A stretch of 64,000 nucleotides of DNA from Phycisphaerales bacterium (GCA_013140575.1 JABFSN010000151.1:1-64000); one strand, 5' to 3'. Numbered from the stretch's first letter, positions 35,631 through 45,337 are shown. A program made the numbers and translations. Notes: generated by a model not told the origin, from the letters alone.

Positions 35631-36335
35631 GTGGGACAAAAAGTAAATGCGCATGGGTTTCGCGTGGGGATCACCGAGGACTGGTCGTCGCGTTGGTTTG
35701 CGCCGAAGGCCGCCTACGCCGAGTTTCTGATTGAAGACAGCAAGATTCGGGCGTTCATAGACAAACAGCTGAACCGGCAGCCGCCCTACGCCGCGGTGTC
35801 GAACATCGAGATCGAGCGAACGCGAAACGACGTAAAGGTGGTGTTGCACACCGCACGGCCCGGATTGGTGATCGGTCCGAAGGGGGCCGAGGTGGACAAG
35901 CTGAAGGAATCGTTGGAAGACCTGGTCGATCGAAAGATCAGCGTCAACATCGTGGAGATCAAGGCACCGGACCGGGACGCGCAGTTGATTGCCGAGTCGA
36001 TTGGGGAACAGTTGAAGAAGCGGGGTAGTTTTCGGCGGATCATGAAACAGCGGTGTGACACGGCGATGGAGGCGGGCGCCGTGGGCATCAAGATCAAACT
36101 GAGCGGTCGGCTGGGGGGAGCGGAGATGGCCCGCCAGGAGACGCAGATTCGCGGATCGATTCCATTGCACACGCTACAGGCCAACGTGAAGTACGGGTTC
36201 GCGGAGTCGTTCACGAAGTCGGGGGCGATCGGGGTGAAGGTGTGGCTGTACCACGGTCGGTACGGTGAAGAGGCGCCTGCGGAAGGGATCATTGGCGTAC
36301 GGCGGCGCGACGGCCGGCGGATGCGGCGGGCGTAA
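35631..36335 (+). CDS. rpsC: Small ribosomal subunit protein uS3
   Basis: 234 residues from the GTG before GQKVNAHGFRVGIT. The KH domain motif VIGPKGAEVDKLKESLE lies near 83-99, and GRLGGAEMARQETQIRGSIPLHTL near 160-183 is the uS3 signature. It forms the mRNA entry channel. Confidence 0.96.
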   Translation: MGQKVNAHGFRVGITEDWSSRWFAPKAAYAEFLIEDSKIRAFIDKQLNRQPPYAAVSNIEIERTRNDVKVVLHTARPGLVIGPKGAEVDKLKESLEDLVDRKISVNIVEIKAPDRDAQLIAESIGEQLKKRGSFRRIMKQRCDTAMEAGAVGIKIKLSGRLGGAEMARQETQIRGSIPLHTLQANVKYGFAESFTKSGAIGVKVWLYHGRYGEEAPAEGIIGVRRRDGRRMRRA

Positions 36336-36377
36336 AGGGCAGGCCGCCGGGTTGCGGCGGGCGCGGGAGTTGGTTCG

Positions 36378-36797
36378 ATGCCGTTGATGCCGAAACGAGT
36401 GAAGTTCCGCAAATTCCAGCGGGGCAAGGTGCGCGGTAAGGCAGCGCGCGGCAACACGGTGGCGCTGGGCGACTACGGGTTGCAGACGCTGAAGGCGGGC
36501 TGGATCACGGCGCGGCAGATTGAGGCGGGCCGGGTGGCGGCGACGCATTTTCTGCACCGGGAGGGTCGGGTCTACGTGCGTATTTTCCCGCACAAGTCGG
36601 TTTCGGCCAAGCCGCTGGAAACGCGCATGGGCAAGGGTAAGGGCGAACCGGCGCATTGGGTGGCCTGCGTGCGGGAGGGGACGATGCTTTTTGAGATCGG
36701 CGGGGTCGAGGAGGACGTGGCCCGGCAGGCGCTGTCGCGGGTATCGGCGAAGATGCCGTGCAATTGCCGGTTCGTGGCCCGGCGCCACGGGCTGTGA
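36378..36797 (+). CDS. rplP: Large ribosomal subunit protein uL16
   Basis: 139 residues. MPLMPKRVKFRKFQRG opens; the MGKGKGEPAHWVACVREG segment (about 83-100) is the signature. Located at the A-site tRNA elbow. The second Met would give a protein three residues shorter. Confidence 0.95.
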   Translation: MPLMPKRVKFRKFQRGKVRGKAARGNTVALGDYGLQTLKAGWITARQIEAGRVAATHFLHREGRVYVRIFPHKSVSAKPLETRMGKGKGEPAHWVACVREGTMLFEIGGVEEDVARQALSRVSAKMPCNCRFVARRHGL

Positions 36798-36818
36798 TCG
36801 GCGGGAAAGGGCGAGGTC

Positions 36819-37076
36819 GTGAAAATCGACGACGTTCGAGAGATGAACACGGAGGAGTTGCACGGTGAGCTGGACCGTCTGCGGCGGCACCTGTTCGATT
36901 TGCGGGCGCAGGCGGTGACGGAGAAGCTGGCGAATCCAAATCTGGTGACGGCGACGAAGCGCGATATCGCACGGGTGTTCACGGTGTTGCGGGAGCGAGG
37001 CGAATCCATGATCGAGCAGCGGCTGCACCATTTGGAGGCGGTGGCGGTTCGACGAACGCGGACAAAGGTTTCCTAG
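36819..37076 (+). CDS. rpmC: Large ribosomal subunit protein uL29
   Basis: 85 residues, GTG start. Two helices with DDVREMNTEELHGELDRLRRHLFDLRAQ and a conserved KRDIARVFTVLRER. About 20 basic residues extend beyond the usual 65. Confidence 0.93.
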   Translation: MKIDDVREMNTEELHGELDRLRRHLFDLRAQAVTEKLANPNLVTATKRDIARVFTVLRERGESMIEQRLHHLEAVAVRRTRTKVS

Positions 37077-37109
37077 GCAGGACGATCTGTAACGATCGGT
37101 CGGACAAGC

Positions 37110-37439
37110 ATGACGCAGACGGCGATGACGATGCAAGGCGAGGGGACGACGGGGCGCACGCCCAGGCGGCGGCAGGTTGGCGTGGTGACGTCGAACCGGG
37201 GCGACAAGACGATCCGCGTGGTTTGCCGGTTCATCGTGAAACACGCGAAGTACGGCAAGTATCTGCGGCGGCGGACGGTGTTGCACGCCCACGACGAGCG
37301 CAATGAATGCGGGGTGGGGGATCGCGTGGAGGTGATGGAGTGCCGGCCCGTGTCCAAGACCAAGCACTGGCGGCTGGTGCGGATCGTGAATCGCGCGCCG
37401 GCGACGGCCGCAGTGGTCGGGTCGGGGGGTGAGCCATGA
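37110..37439 (+). CDS. rpsQ: Small ribosomal subunit protein uS17
   Basis: 109 residues. The OB-fold carries [15 protein letters not shown] and [37 protein letters not shown] short extension precedes RRRQ, and a Gly/Ala tail follows. The stop overlaps the rplN start by 4 bp. Confidence 0.95.
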   Translation: MTQTAMTMQGEGTTGRTPRRRQVGVVTSNRGDKTIRVVCRFIVKHAKYGKYLRRRTVLHAHDERNECGVGDRVEVMECRPVSKTKHWRLVRIVNRAPATAAVVGSGGEP

Positions 37440-37849
37440 TTTCGGCACAAACACGAGTGGACGTGGCGGACAACACCGGTGCCAAGGAGGCGCAGGTGAT
37501 CACGGTGCTGGGGGGGAGCACGTCGCGGCAGCGGACGACGTTGCGGACGGCGGGGATCGGCGATGTGGTGGTTGTGTCGGTGAAGAAGGCGTTGCCGAAC
37601 AGCGATTTTTCGGGTGGAGCGACGCGCAAGGAACGATCCACGCGGCGGAAGGCGAAGGCGGTGATCGTGCGAACACGGCAACCGACACGGCGGGCGGACG
37701 GGAGCTACGTGCGTTTTGACCGTAACGCGGTGGTGTTAATCGACGAGAATCGGGAGCCGCGGGGCACACGGATATTCGGGGCGGTGGCGCGGGAGCTGCG
37801 TGAGAAGGGATTCATGAAGATCATCTCGCTGGCGGAAGAAGTCGTGTAG
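37436..37849 (+). CDS. rplN: Large ribosomal subunit protein uL14
   Basis: 137 residues against about 122 usually. [18 protein letters not shown] opens and [26 protein letters not shown] closes. The extra length is a charged insertion near residues 58-72 ([16 protein letters not shown]) before the KAKAVIVRT strand. Confidence 0.95.
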   Translation: MISAQTRVDVADNTGAKEAQVITVLGGSTSRQRTTLRTAGIGDVVVVSVKKALPNSDFSGGATRKERSTRRKAKAVIVRTRQPTRRADGSYVRFDRNAVVLIDENREPRGTRIFGAVARELREKGFMKIISLAEEVV

Positions 37850-37898
37850 CGGGCAAGGCGCGGTGTGAGCGCGGCCGAGCGAGGGCGTTGGAAACGAA

Positions 37899-38255
37899 AT
37901 GGCAACCAAGGTTCGAGAAGGTGATATCGTCGAGGTGATCCGCGGCGACCACAAGGGGGCGCGAGGCAAGGTGCTGCGCGTCAATACGAACCGCAACGTT
38001 GTGGTGGTCGAAGGCGTGAACGTCGTTTACCGGCATGTGCGACCGACGCGGCGCAATCCGCAGGGCGGGCGCATCCAGAAAGAGGCGCCGATCCATATAT
38101 CCAACGTGTTGCCGTTCGACAGCAAGGCGGGCCGGGGGCTGCGGGTTCGATTTGAGATTGAACGGGACGCGCGCGGCAGGGTTATCGCGAAGCGGCGGGT
38201 GACAACCGCCGGCACGGTTTTGAACACCGTGTCGCGAACGTCGGAAAAGGCATAA
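37899..38255 (+). CDS. rplX: Large ribosomal subunit protein uL24
   Basis: 118 residues. KOW motif [24 protein letters not shown] near the start, then [22 protein letters not shown]. It initiates 50S assembly. Confidence 0.95.
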   Translation: MATKVREGDIVEVIRGDHKGARGKVLRVNTNRNVVVVEGVNVVYRHVRPTRRNPQGGRIQKEAPIHISNVLPFDSKAGRGLRVRFEIERDARGRVIAKRRVTTAGTVLNTVSRTSEKA

Positions 38256-38286
38256 TCGGCGGCAGGGAGAGCGGGAGCCGGACGTC

Positions 38287-38847
38287 ATGGCACGATTGTT
38301 GGATCGTTTTCGCAGCGAGATCGCGCCGGCGCTGGCCAAGGAATTGGCCATCGACAATCCGATGGCGATTCCACGGCTGAAGAAGGTGGTTTTGTCGATG
38401 GGCGTGGGCAAGGCGCTGCAGGATAAGAAGCGGATGGACGCGGCCGCCGACGAGCTGTCGAAGATCACCGGGCAGAAGGCGCAGGTGCGCAAGGCCAAGA
38501 AAAGCGTGTCGAATTTCAAGCTGCGGGAGGGTTACGAGATCGGCTGCAAGGTGACGTTGCGCGGACGGCGTATGTACGAATTTGTGGATCGGCTGGTGAA
38601 CGTGGCCATTCCGCGCATGCGTGACTTCCGGGGACTGAATGCGACGGCGTTTGACGGACTGGGCAACTATTCCATGGGCGTGGCCGACCAGGCCATTTTC
38701 CCGGAAGTGGACATCGATAAGGTTCAGTACCAGCAGGGAATGAATATCACGTTTGTGACCAGCGCGGAGGACGATTCGGGCGCTCGGCTGTTGCTGAAGA
38801 TGCTGGGATTGCCGTTTCGCGCGAGCGAGGAAGCGGGTCGGAACTGA
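38287..38847 (+). CDS. rplE: Large ribosomal subunit protein uL5
   Basis: 186 residues. [18 protein letters not shown] near the start, the [20 protein letters not shown] element, and the P-site loop [21 protein letters not shown] at the end. The stop overlaps the start of rpsN by one base. Confidence 0.96.
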   Translation: MARLLDRFRSEIAPALAKELAIDNPMAIPRLKKVVLSMGVGKALQDKKRMDAAADELSKITGQKAQVRKAKKSVSNFKLREGYEIGCKVTLRGRRMYEFVDRLVNVAIPRMRDFRGLNATAFDGLGNYSMGVADQAIFPEVDIDKVQYQQGMNITFVTSAEDDSGARLLLKMLGLPFRASEEAGRN

Positions 38848-39032
38848 TGGCAACAACGGCGTGGCGGGTCAAGGCGAAGCGGGTTCCGAAGTTCAGCACG
38901 CGGTTGGTGCGGCGGTGTGAGCGTTGCGGCCGGGTACGGGCGGTGTATCGAAAGTTCCGGTTGTGCCGGATCTGTTTCCGTATGATGGCGCACCAGGGGA
39001 TGATTCCGGGAGTTCGGAAGGCGAGTTGGTAG
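38847..39032 (+). CDS. rpsN: Small ribosomal subunit protein uS14, zinc-binding type
   Basis: 61 residues. Two CxxC pairs, CERC (24-27) and CRIC (40-43), mark the zinc-containing short form. The end [10 protein letters not shown] is canonical. Its ATG shares a base with the rplE stop (TGATG). Confidence 0.95.
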   Translation: MATTAWRVKAKRVPKFSTRLVRRCERCGRVRAVYRKFRLCRICFRMMAHQGMIPGVRKASW

Positions 39033-39118
39033 TACGATACGTCCCCGCCACGGAAAGGCGGGATTCGGCCGGTCCGCAGCGGACGGGCCGTGACGGCTGG
39101 AAGCAAGGAACAGGACTG

Positions 39119-39514
39119 ATGTGGAGTGATCCGATTGCGGACATGTTGACGCGGATTCGAAATGCGGCGCGGGCGCGCCGGCAGAAGGTGACGATTCCGG
39201 CGTCTAAAGTGAAGGTGGGGATCGCGGACGTGCTGAAGCGGGAGGGCTACATCAACGATTTCGATGTGGTGGAAGACGGCCTGCAGGGGACGTTGCGGAT
39301 CGCGTTGAAGTATGGGCCAAGGGGCGAGGATTTGTTTCATACGATTCAGCGGGAGTCGCGTCCGGGTCGGCGATCGTACATCGGTCATGACGAGATTCCG
39401 CGGATCCTGGACGGTCTCGGGATCGCGATTTTGTCGACCAGCGAAGGGGTGTTGAGCGACCGCACGTGCCGGGAACGACGCATCGGCGGCGAGTTGCTGT
39501 GTACGGTGTACTAG
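39119..39514 (+). CDS. rpsH: Small ribosomal subunit protein uS8
   Basis: 131 residues from the ATG before WSDPIADMLTRIRNA. The C-terminal ILSTSEGVLSDRTCRERRIGGELLCTVY is the uS8 signature. It binds the central domain of 16S rRNA and in some bacteria represses the spc operon. Confidence 0.96.
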   Translation: MWSDPIADMLTRIRNAARARRQKVTIPASKVKVGIADVLKREGYINDFDVVEDGLQGTLRIALKYGPRGEDLFHTIQRESRPGRRSYIGHDEIPRILDGLGIAILSTSEGVLSDRTCRERRIGGELLCTVY

Positions 39515-39531
39515 ACGGAGCGATTGAGGCT

Positions 39532-40128
39532 ATGTCGCGGGTGGGCAAGAAACCAGTTCCGATTCCAGGCGGGGTGACGGTGGCGGTCAGCGGCCAGAAG
39601 GTCGACGTGTCGGGCCCCAAGGGGAAGCTGAGTTGGTCGGCGCCGGCGGCGATTCGCATGGCGTCGAGTCCCGACGGGAAGTCCGTCAATGTTACGCGGG
39701 CGGACGATCTGAAGTCGTCCCGGGCGTTGCACGGGCTGTCGCGATCGCTGGTGGCAAACATGATGGAGGGGGTCAGCCGGGGCTATCAGAAGCGTTTGCT
39801 GATCTTCGGGACTGGTTACGGGTGCAACGTATCGGGCAAGACGCTGGATTTGAACGTTGGGTTCATGGGTCGGGGGACGAAGGAGACGCCGCAGTTCAGA
39901 ATCCCGATTCCTGACGGGGTTCTGGTGAAAGCGGAGGTCCCGGCGGCGCGCGGCGACAGCGAGCCGGCCCGGTTGTTGATCGAGGGCTGCGACAAACAGA
40001 AGGTCGGTCAGTTCGCGGCGACGGTGCGGCGAATACGTCCGCCGGAGCCGTACAAGGGCAAGGGTATCCGCTACGCCGACGAGCACGTGAAGCGCAAACA
40101 GGGCAAGGCGTTGGCGGGCGGACGATAG
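39532..40128 (+). CDS. rplF: Large ribosomal subunit protein uL6
   Basis: 198 residues against about 178 usually. [15 protein letters not shown] opens; the C-terminal signature [15 protein letters not shown] is intact. Small insertions in both repeats account for the length. Confidence 0.96.
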   Translation: MSRVGKKPVPIPGGVTVAVSGQKVDVSGPKGKLSWSAPAAIRMASSPDGKSVNVTRADDLKSSRALHGLSRSLVANMMEGVSRGYQKRLLIFGTGYGCNVSGKTLDLNVGFMGRGTKETPQFRIPIPDGVLVKAEVPAARGDSEPARLLIEGCDKQKVGQFAATVRRIRPPEPYKGKGIRYADEHVKRKQGKALAGGR

Positions 40129-40175
40129 GTCACAGGGACGTTGAAACGGGACGCCGTGCAGCGGGTGAGCGGGCA

Positions 40176-40544
40176 ATGAATGATCAGACACGGAAACTGG
40201 CCCAACGGTTGCGGCGGAAGCGGCACGTCCGCCATCGGGTGTTTGGAACGAGTGAGCGCCCGCGGCTGACCGTATTTCGATCGAATCAGCATATTTCGGC
40301 GCAGATCATCGACGATTCGCGGGGTGTGACGTTGTGCCAGGCGTCGTCGCAGAACAAGGCGATGGCGGAAGCGGTCAAGTACGGCGGCAACAAGGCGGCG
40401 GCTGATCAAGTCGGGACGGCGTTGGCGTCGGCGGCCAAGGCGAAAGGCATTGAGAAGGTAGCGTTCGATCGAAACGGGTATCGGTTTCACGGCCGTGTGC
40501 AGGCGTTGGCGGACGCGGCGCGGAAGGCGGGACTGCTGTTTTAG
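40176..40544 (+). CDS. rplR: Large ribosomal subunit protein uL18
   Basis: 122 residues. Basic N-terminus with [27 protein letters not shown] and the C-terminal [24 protein letters not shown]. It binds 5S rRNA. Confidence 0.95.
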   Translation: MNDQTRKLAQRLRRKRHVRHRVFGTSERPRLTVFRSNQHISAQIIDDSRGVTLCQASSQNKAMAEAVKYGGNKAAADQVGTALASAAKAKGIEKVAFDRNGYRFHGRVQALADAARKAGLLF

Positions 40545-40559
40545 AGCCGTGGAAACACG

Positions 40560-41075
40560 GTGTGGACGGATGAGATGGATCAGGGGCCGCGTCGGGAAGG
40601 CGAAGAATCGGGACTGGAGGACAACGTCGTTCGCATCTATCGGTGCGCGACGGTGGTCAAGGGCGGGCGGCGCTTCAGTTTCGCCGCGCTGGTGGTCGTC
40701 GGCGATCGGCGCGGCCGCGTCGGGATCGGTTACGGTAAGGCGCCGGAAGTTCCGTCGGCGATCGAGAAAGGGCGTAAGATCGCCACGCGGGCGATGCGGC
40801 CGATCAAATTGCGGGGCGGCACGCTGCCGCATCGATCGATCGGCCGTTACGGGTCGGCGAGAGTGGTCCTGCTGCCGGCGTCGGCCGGAACGGGGGTCAT
40901 CGCCGGGGCCAGCGCCCGGGCGGTGCTGGAATTGGCCGGCGTCCATGATGTGTTAACGAAGTCGTACGGATCGCGCAATCCGAAGAACTTGGTGGCGGCG
41001 ACGTTCAAGGCATTGACCGGTCTGTTGAATCCCGCCGAGGTCGCCGAATTGCGTGGCGTGGCGTTGGCGAGTTAA
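40560..41075 (+). CDS. rpsE: Small ribosomal subunit protein uS5
   Basis: 171 residues from the GTG; ATG 40575 would remove five. VVKGGRRFSFAALVVVGDRRGRVGIGYGKAPEVPSAIEKG (about 34-73) is diagnostic, as is SYGSRNPKNLVAATFKAL. uS5 takes part in decoding fidelity. Next is rplO; no uL30 (rpmD) lies between them. Confidence 0.95.
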   Translation: MWTDEMDQGPRREGEESGLEDNVVRIYRCATVVKGGRRFSFAALVVVGDRRGRVGIGYGKAPEVPSAIEKGRKIATRAMRPIKLRGGTLPHRSIGRYGSARVVLLPASAGTGVIAGASARAVLELAGVHDVLTKSYGSRNPKNLVAATFKALTGLLNPAEVAELRGVALAS

Positions 41076-41093
41076 ACGAACGGACGTAACACC

Positions 41094-41555
41094 ATGTTGA
41101 TCGCAGACATCACGAAATCGGCGGGTCGGAACAAAAAGCGCAGGCGGGTCGGACGGGGTCCGGGGTCGGGTCGCGGCAAAACGGCCGGGCGCGGCACCAA
41201 GGGTGGCGGCTCGCGTTCGGGTTGGAAGGACCGCGGTCTGGCCGAGGGCGGGGCGATGCCGTTGTTCCGGCGGCTCCCAAAACGCGGATTCAGCAACGTC
41301 AATTTCACGACGCGCTACAACATCGTGAACGTGGGCGAGTTGGAGGCCCGATTCGACCAAGGGGCACACGTGACGGCGGCGGCGCTGCTGGACGCGGGGT
41401 TGATACGGCGGCGGGGTTTGCCGGTGAAAGTGCTGGGCGATGGGACGCTGTCCAAGACGATGCGGGTTGAAGCGGCCAAGTTCAGTCAGCAGGCGGCGGC
41501 GAAGATAGAGGCCGCGGGTGGTACGACCACGGTAAGCGCGGCCGTCGTGGACTGA
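41094..41555 (+). CDS. rplO: Large ribosomal subunit protein uL15
   Basis: 153 residues. GRGPGSGRGKTAGRGTKGGGSRSG (about 22-45) is the Gly/Arg-rich extension, followed by PLFRRLPKRGFSNVNF. Late-assembly 50S protein, 33 bp before secY. Confidence 0.95.
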   Translation: MLIADITKSAGRNKKRRRVGRGPGSGRGKTAGRGTKGGGSRSGWKDRGLAEGGAMPLFRRLPKRGFSNVNFTTRYNIVNVGELEARFDQGAHVTAAALLDAGLIRRRGLPVKVLGDGTLSKTMRVEAAKFSQQAAAKIEAAGGTTTVSAAVVD

Positions 41556-41587
41556 ACGCGTGGATGAACGAGCGTCGGTGAACCAGA

Positions 41588-42931
41588 ATGTTTAAGACGT
41601 TTTTGAACATATTCAAGATCCCCGAGTTGCGGAACAAGGTGTTGTTCACCGTGGGGCTGCTGTCGATTTACCGAATCGGATTCTATGTTCCGGTGCCGGG
41701 GGTCAACCAGGAGCGGATGACGGGGTCGGCGCCGTTGGGCGATTTGGCCGACTATTTCGCGATTTTCACGGGCGGCGATCTGAGCCAGAGCACGATTTTT
41801 GGCCTGGGGATCATGCCGTACATTTCGGCGTCCATTATTTTTCAGCTGTTGGTCACGGTGGTTCCGGCGTTGGAGAAACTGCACAAAGAGGGCGAGATCG
41901 GACGGCGCAAGATTCAGGAATACACGCGGTACGCCACCGTGGGGCTGTGCATCATCCAGGGAGTCATCTGGATGAACTACCTGAATGCGAACAATTTCAT
42001 TTACGCGCAGTTCCGGGGATCGATCTGGTACTGGTTGATGAGCCTGGCTGTGTTGACGTCCGGGACGATCTTCCTGATGTGGCTGGGTGAGCAGATCGAC
42101 AAATACGGGTTGGGCAACGGCGTGTCGCTGATTATCACCGCGGGCATCGTCTCGCGCATGCCCAGTGCGATCTTTTGGGTAATCCAGAACGCGGATTTCA
42201 CGGTGGCGGGGACGGACAGCGCGGCCATGGGCCCCGGAAAAATCCTGTTTATCGTCGTGGCGTTCGTGGGCGTGGTGGCCGGATCGATTCTGATTACGCA
42301 GGGACAGCGGCGAATCCCCATCCAGCAGGCGAAGCAGACGCGCGGCCGTCGCGTGTACGGCGGCCAGCGACAGTATTTGCCCTTGCGGGTGAACCACGGC
42401 GGGGTGATGCCGATCATTTTCGCCAGTTCGTTGCTGGTCTTTCCGGGGATGGTGTTCGCGCAGCTCGCGGGTGCGTTTCCGCGTGGGCCGTGGGAGTTTC
42501 TGGCGAGGTCGTTCCAGACGGGCGGATACTTGTACATTCTGACGTACGTGGCGATGGTGTTCTTTTTCGCGTATTTTTGGACGACGGTTCAGTTTCAGCC
42601 CAAAGAGATGGCCAACAACCTTCGCGACAGCGGAAGTTTCATTCCGGGTTTGCGGCCGGGGAAACGTACGGCGGACTATCTCGAAAAAGTCATGGGGCGG
42701 ATTACCTACGTCGGGGCGGCGTTCCTTGCGATCATTGCGCTGATTCCGAACATCGTGGCCGACTGGATGAATATACCGTTTATCGTGTCGGCGTTTTTGG
42801 GCGGGACGGGGCTGTTGATCGTGGTGAGCGTGGCGCTGGATCTGGTTCAGCGAATCGAGGCGAATCTGATCATGCGGAATTACCAGGGGTTCCTGGGCGG
42901 GGAGGGTCCGATCCGCGGGCGGCAGTATTAG
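41588..42931 (+). CDS. secY: Protein translocase subunit SecY
   Basis: 447 residues with ten hydrophobic segments. The plug and first helix region GFYVPVPGVNQERM, IFGLGIMPYISASIIFQLL (segment 2), and the cytoplasmic loops GQRRIPIQQAKQTRG and FIPGLRPGKRTADYLEKVM are typical SecY sites that contact the ribosome and SecA. Its stop overlaps the start of map by one base; adk, often between secY and map, is absent. Confidence 0.97.
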   Translation: MFKTFLNIFKIPELRNKVLFTVGLLSIYRIGFYVPVPGVNQERMTGSAPLGDLADYFAIFTGGDLSQSTIFGLGIMPYISASIIFQLLVTVVPALEKLHKEGEIGRRKIQEYTRYATVGLCIIQGVIWMNYLNANNFIYAQFRGSIWYWLMSLAVLTSGTIFLMWLGEQIDKYGLGNGVSLIITAGIVSRMPSAIFWVIQNADFTVAGTDSAAMGPGKILFIVVAFVGVVAGSILITQGQRRIPIQQAKQTRGRRVYGGQRQYLPLRVNHGGVMPIIFASSLLVFPGMVFAQLAGAFPRGPWEFLARSFQTGGYLYILTYVAMVFFFAYFWTTVQFQPKEMANNLRDSGSFIPGLRPGKRTADYLEKVMGRITYVGAAFLAIIALIPNIVADWMNIPFIVSAFLGGTGLLIVVSVALDLVQRIEANLIMRNYQGFLGGEGPIRGRQY

Positions 42932-43848
42932 TGCGTTTAGGCAAGCGAGAATCGGGAAAACGTCGGCGATCGGAACACGGAACGCGTTCGGATCGATCGA
43001 CGAGCGGCGGTTCAACCGGCGTCGGCGACCGTGAAGAGTCGGTGCGGTCAGGCGTCGGCGGCCGGCGGGGCGTCATACTGAAGAGCGCCCGCGAGGTCGA
43101 GTTGATGCGTCGCGCGGGACGCTTGGTGTATGACGTGCTGGATTCGGTCGCCAGGCAGGCGGTTCCCGGAGTTACGACGGGCGCGCTAAACGCCGGCGCC
43201 GAACGGATGATAAGCGATGCGGGCGCCACCCCATTGTTCAAGGGGGTGGTCAATAACCAGGCGTCGTTTCCGTTTCCGGCGGCATTGTGCATCAGCGTGA
43301 ACGACGAGGTGGTGCATGGCGTGCCAGGAGAGCGGCTGCTGTGCGACGGTGATATCGTCAGCCTCGACTGCGGCGTGCGGCTGAACGGCTATTGTGGTGA
43401 TTCGGCCCGCACGGTCGCCGTGGGTACGGCGGCCCCGGACGTTTTGCGGCTGCTCGAGGTTACCGAGGCTACGCTGAGCCTGGCGATTCGCGAGATTCGG
43501 GCGGGGCGGATGTGGAGCGAGGTGGCACTGCAGATGCAGCGATTGGTCGAGGCCGCCGGGTTTTCGGTGGTGCGGGATTTTGTCGGCCACGGAATCGGCC
43601 AGGATATGCACGAGGATCCCAAGGTGCCCAACTACTGCGATCGCAAACAGTTGCGGTCCGATTTTCGGCTACAGAAGGGGATGACGCTGGCGATTGAGCC
43701 CATGGTTACCATGGGGTCGCACGCGGTGGAATACACCGGGCCGGGGCGATGGACGGTGGTGACCCGGGACGGGAAATATGCGGCCCATTTCGAGCATACG
43801 GTGGTGGTGACGGAGACGGGTTCGGAAGTGCTGACGGCGGGCGGATAA
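42931..43848 (+). CDS. map: Methionine aminopeptidase, type I
   Basis: 305 residues from the GTG overlapping the secY stop; a later in-frame GTG (before RSGVGGRRGV) is possible. The catalytic core starts at KSAREVELMRRAGR. Metal-binding residues are in SLDCGVRLNGYCGDSART (two Asp), GHGIGQDMHEDP (His), AIEPMV (Glu) and AAHFEHTVVVTE (final Glu). It removes initiator Met. The Arg/Ser-rich stretch of about 50 residues before the core is unusual and may not be translated. infA is not found after it. Confidence 0.92.
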   Translation: MRLGKRESGKRRRSEHGTRSDRSTSGGSTGVGDREESVRSGVGGRRGVILKSAREVELMRRAGRLVYDVLDSVARQAVPGVTTGALNAGAERMISDAGATPLFKGVVNNQASFPFPAALCISVNDEVVHGVPGERLLCDGDIVSLDCGVRLNGYCGDSARTVAVGTAAPDVLRLLEVTEATLSLAIREIRAGRMWSEVALQMQRLVEAAGFSVVRDFVGHGIGQDMHEDPKVPNYCDRKQLRSDFRLQKGMTLAIEPMVTMGSHAVEYTGPGRWTVVTRDGKYAAHFEHTVVVTETGSEVLTAGG

Positions 43849-43893
43849 TCAAGCCGCGAGCATGGAGCGGAGTCAGCGGCCGGGAGCGAGAAG

Positions 43894-44007
43894 ATGAAAG
43901 TGCGTTCGAGCGTGAAGCGTATTTGTGAGAACTGCAAGATCGTTAAGCGCCGCGGCGTGGTTCGTGTGATCTGCACGAATCCGCGGCATAAACAGCGTCA
44001 GGGCTAG
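43894..44007 (+). CDS. rpmJ: Large ribosomal subunit protein bL36
   Basis: 37 residues. [20 protein letters not shown] followed by [15 protein letters not shown] gives the complete zinc form with C11, C14, C27 and H32. It is 45 bp after map and 11 bp before rpsM. Confidence 0.95.
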   Translation: MKVRSSVKRICENCKIVKRRGVVRVICTNPRHKQRQG

Positions 44008-44018
44008 GGAGCAGGAGC

Positions 44019-44408
44019 ATGCCGCGTATTTCCGGCGTCGACATCCCGAACGACAAGCAGATTCAGTATTCGCTGCGCTACGTGTACGGCATCGGCCCGC
44101 ACACGGCGCGGGAAATCCTGAAAGAGGCGGGAATCGAAGCGGTGGTGAAAGCCCGCGACCTGACGGAGGACGAGGTGTCGCGGATCGCGACGGTGATCGA
44201 CCGCAGTTATCAGGTCGAGGGTCAGGCGCGGCGGCAAGTGGCCGCGAACATCGCGCGGTTGCGGGACATCGGATGTTACCGGGGGCTGCGTCATAGACGG
44301 GGGCTGCCGGTTCGCGGACAACGGACCCGGTCCAATGCGCGAACGCGGAAGGGCCCGAAGAAGACCGTGGCCGGGAAGAAGGGCGTGAAGGAGCTGCATC
44401 GTGGCTAA
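44019..44408 (+). CDS. rpsM: Small ribosomal subunit protein uS13
   Basis: 129 residues. [30 protein letters not shown] opens, and the basic tail [31 protein letters not shown] reaches the P site. Overlaps rpsK by 8 bp. Confidence 0.97.
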   Translation: MPRISGVDIPNDKQIQYSLRYVYGIGPHTAREILKEAGIEAVVKARDLTEDEVSRIATVIDRSYQVEGQARRQVAANIARLRDIGCYRGLRHRRGLPVRGQRTRSNARTRKGPKKTVAGKKGVKELHRG

Positions 44409-44784
44409 GGGACCGGGAAAAAAGCGTGTGCGTCGAAATGTGGCCCGGGCGATCGCCCACGTGAAGGCATCGTTCAACAACACGATGATCACCATCACGG
44501 ATACCAACGGCGAGGTGTTGTGCTGGGCGTCGGCGGGCACGGTGGGATTCAAGGGCACTCGTAAGAGCACGCCGTTCGCGGCGCAGCGGGCGGCGGAGAC
44601 CGCGGCCCACGCGGCGAAGAAGTATGGTGTGGCCGAGGTGGAAGTGCGGGTGAAGGGACCTGGTTCGGGCCGGGAATCGGCGGTGACGGCGTTGCAGGCT
44701 GCGGGGTTGCGGATTCAGTCGATCGAAGATTTGACGCCGCTGCCGCACAACGGATGCCGACCGGCGAAGCGGCGACGGGTATGA
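44401..44784 (+). CDS. rpsK: Small ribosomal subunit protein uS11
   Basis: 127 residues, GTG start. [27 protein letters not shown] and the terminal [15 protein letters not shown] are canonical. It is normally followed by rpsD; here a NYN-domain gene intervenes. Confidence 0.96.
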   Translation: MAKGPGKKRVRRNVARAIAHVKASFNNTMITITDTNGEVLCWASAGTVGFKGTRKSTPFAAQRAAETAAHAAKKYGVAEVEVRVKGPGSGRESAVTALQAAGLRIQSIEDLTPLPHNGCRPAKRRRV

Positions 44785-44800
44785 CGCGGGTTCGGACGGG

Positions 44801-45208
44801 ATGCGCATGAATGGTCTGCACCTGTTCATCGATAACCCGGACGTGTTCATCGAAGGTCAGCGGGTGGCCCGTGAGACGTTTCGGTACGACGATCCGCTGG
44901 CGTTGCGTTTTCGAATCAACTACGGTGGGCTGTTGGAGTTCGTTCGCAAGGGCAGGGAGTTGAAAGAGACGGTTCTGGTCGGGTCGCGTCCGCCGTCGAA
45001 CGACGCGCTGTGGAATCGCCTGCGAAAACTGGGCATTGAGCCGCGGATATTTGATCGAAGCTTCTGCATCGGCAAGGAAAAGCGGGTCGATGCGGAACTA
45101 ACCAATGCGATCCGGGACGCGTCGGAGGATAATCGGGAGCCGGGGACGATCGCGCTGGTTGCGGGAGACGCGGATTACATCCCGGCGTTGGAACGGTGCG
45201 CGAAGTGA
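44801..45208 (+). CDS. NYN-domain (LabA/DUF88-like) protein, interrupted by an in-frame TGA
   Basis: 135 residues to the TGA; ATG 44807 is an alternative start. HLFIDNPDVFIEG near the start supplies the first conserved Asp of the PIN-like NYN nuclease fold; KRVDAELTNAI (the DxxL helix) and IALVAGDADYIPALERC supply the other acidic positions. These are the expected order and spacing of NYN proteins, a family of putative metal-dependent RNases. The fold's last strands lie beyond the stop in the same frame (next entry). It sits between rpsK (16 bp) and rpsD in the alpha operon, an unusual site. Active or decayed status is not decidable from sequence. Confidence 0.7.
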   Translation: MRMNGLHLFIDNPDVFIEGQRVARETFRYDDPLALRFRINYGGLLEFVRKGRELKETVLVGSRPPSNDALWNRLRKLGIEPRIFDRSFCIGKEKRVDAELTNAIRDASEDNREPGTIALVAGDADYIPALERCAK

Positions 45209-45337
45209 AAGTGGGCGGTTGAGCTCTGTTTTTGGGCGCAGGCGTCATCGGAACTGAAACGAATGCCGGATATCCGTTTCGTGGATTTGGCGGACGGATT
45301 CAAGGAAATCAGTTTTCTGGATAAGGAACTGCCGTAA
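45209..45337 (+). pseudogene. In-frame remainder of the NYN gene after the TGA
   Basis: The same frame continues after the TGA at 45206-45208 with KWAVELCFWAQASSELKRMP and then IRFVDLADGFKEISFLD up to a TAA at 45335. That is how NYN proteins normally end (GW.VEv.fW....s.eL...AD.Fv.L...). The TGA replaces one residue before W, so a single substitution from CGA or GGA would explain it. Without readthrough, 42 residues are lost. Confidence 0.65.

Noticed and set aside
45206-45208. TGA in the NYN gene as selenocysteine
   Set aside because: No SECIS-like hairpin directly follows, and NYN proteins have no conserved Cys at that place. A nonsense change is simpler.
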